Virus record (IMG/VR): IMGVR_UViG_3300032313_001771
Location: 1-25,008 of that record
DNA: 25,008 bases
Origin: a virus
Reading direction: 5' to 3' (one strand)
Part shown: piece by piece, positions 24,191-25,008 of the stretch
Numbering within the stretch: position 1 is the stretch's first letter
Layout: every line of letters starts with the position of its first letter
The notes under the pieces: model-generated
Seen by the model: only the letters and a program-made list of their open reading frames with translations
Databases searched by the model: none
What the model was told of the DNA's origin: nothing
Position numbers and translations under genes: made by a program

Positions 24191-25008
24191 ATGAGCTTTA
24201 ACTATCAAAATCCACTTGCAACAACAATATTTGAATCCCCTGTTGGTGTTGCCCTTGATAATAGTACGGGTACAAATTTCAGTGTATATTCAATTGGAGG
24301 ATATATGGAAGTTTATTCTCATCAAGATTTGGAGTATACAATACCTCCAGGAACTGAAGGGCAAGTACTATACTCTGGAAATACAATTCCAATTGCCTTT
24401 AATTATAATGTACCATTTTCGACACCTAATCTTTTAATATTAAATAATGATGAAATTTCATCAGGAAGAAGACGATTAGGTATGATGGTGTATGTGATAT
24501 CTGCCGATACCACATATCAATATGTTATCGACGACTATGCGACATTATGGAATGCGGCACAAACATCGGGGGCTCTTGGATTTAACGGTACTAACTGGAT
24601 TTGTGAAAATAGCACTGAGGCTGGTACCAATTTCGTCAATGCTTGGACAGGGTCAACAATTGAAGGTATTAGTGGCGTTACACATGCAAATGCAAGATGG
24701 AGAATTGCAAATATGAATGACACTGTTATTACGGGTGGCACATATTTTTCTGCAACTACAACTTTACAGCTATACGAAAACAATGGTCAAACAATATCAA
24801 TTACAGGATTTACAGGAACGGTAACGGGAGGGACTTATGATAGTGGTTCTTCAACGTTAACTCTTAATAATAGTGATGGTAGTGTAGTATCAATTACTGG
24901 TATTACTTCAGGGTCTGGATCAGCCTTATCCGTTGGAGACGGTGGAACACCGGTAACTAATGTTTCAGGAATTACATTTAGTGGAGCATCGGTTATAAAT
25001 AATACGGG
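24191..25008 (+). CDS. Tail-fibre-like repeat protein (5' part, runs off the window)
   Basis: An open frame from ATG 24191 continues to the window edge without a stop: 272 codons plus two bases. It follows a 20-base A-rich leader. The protein begins MSFNYQNPLATTIFESPVGV and has a mixed N-terminal domain to about residue 175, with TLWNAAQTSGALGFNGTNW at 118-136. It then enters short beta repeats: TGGTYFSATTTLQLYENNGQ at 181-200 followed by ISITGFTG, then TGGTYDSGSSTLTLNNSDGS at 212-231 followed by VVSITGIT. This 30-32-residue 'TGGTY-x-(9-10)-TL-x-(8-9)-(V/I)SITG' unit, rich in Gly, Ser, Thr and Asn and ending in Gly-rich turns, is typical of trimeric phage fibre shafts. The role as a fibre is a good guess from composition and position. 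The C-terminal, receptor-recognising part is outside the window. Confidence 0.75.
   Translation, partial: MSFNYQNPLATTIFESPVGVALDNSTGTNFSVYSIGGYMEVYSHQDLEYTIPPGTEGQVLYSGNTIPIAFNYNVPFSTPNLLILNNDEISSGRRRLGMMVYVISADTTYQYVIDDYATLWNAAQTSGALGFNGTNWICENSTEAGTNFVNAWTGSTIEGISGVTHANARWRIANMNDTVITGGTYFSATTTLQLYENNGQTISITGFTGTVTGGTYDSGSSTLTLNNSDGSVVSITGITSGSGSALSVGDGGTPVTNVSGITFSGASVINNT

Noticed and set aside
24994-25002. Sense-strand TATAAATAA, like a T4 late promoter
   Set aside because: It lies inside the open fibre reading frame at the window edge with no start codon in view downstream, and is probably chance in AT-rich DNA.
22521-25008. Diversity-generating retroelement target near the fibre genes
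   Set aside because: No reverse transcriptase, template repeat or adenine-biased variable repeat pair is visible in the window.

Overview
The window is an almost completely coding, AT-rich, single-strand (+) segment of a tailed-phage genome. The likely virus is a large, T4-like contractile-tailed phage (myovirus). The evidence is a gp41/DnaB-type replicative helicase, a class I ribonucleotide reductase pair, and a long structural block headed by gp25-like and gp6-like baseplate wedge proteins. The host is probably a member of the Bacteroidota. One tail-region protein is built from SprB-type repeats, a family typical of Bacteroidota adhesins, and most start codons follow A/T-rich leaders without a clear Shine-Dalgarno sequence. 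The host assignment is an inference.

Layout. (1) 1-4986, replication and nucleotide supply: the tail end of an unidentified gene, the helicase, nrdB (R2) and nrdA (R1). This block closes with a strong hairpin/T-run terminator at 4997-5022. (2) 5070-7384, baseplate wedge: gp25-like and gp6-like proteins. (3) 7480-16012, four head-to-tail genes that overlap or touch. They comprise a 1642-residue protein with an Ig-like N-terminal domain and a very unusual internal hydrophobic block, two orphan structural proteins, and a PKD-domain protein. (4) 16052-22438, another tightly coupled run: an orphan protein, a 995-residue protein with a gpI/gp7-like tail segment, a seven-repeat SprB-like protein, and a small protein ending in an exact 11-residue Cys repeat. 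(5) 22521-25008, putative distal fibre/adhesin genes: a protein whose two domains are separated by about 287 residues of Thr/Pro-rich repeats, and the start of a repeat-rich fibre protein that runs off the window.

Inferred organisation. The first block makes dNTPs and unwinds DNA. After the terminator the transcript units are probably late. Short intergenic gaps carry a recurring 9-mer, TATTTATAA, upstream of the gp25, 1642-aa and 302-aa genes, with a looser version before the Thr/Pro protein. These are candidate late promoters. Gene coupling by ATGA or TAATG overlaps suggests co-translation of assembly partners.

The most interesting points are the SprB-like phage protein, a C-terminal module shared by two adjacent structural proteins at exactly the same distance from their ends, a multi-pass membrane-like block inside a baseplate-region protein, the 11-residue Cys repeat, and the repeat-expanded linker. 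No tRNA, CRISPR array, integrase, transposase, reverse transcriptase or intein was seen, and no stretch over 300 bases lacks a gene.
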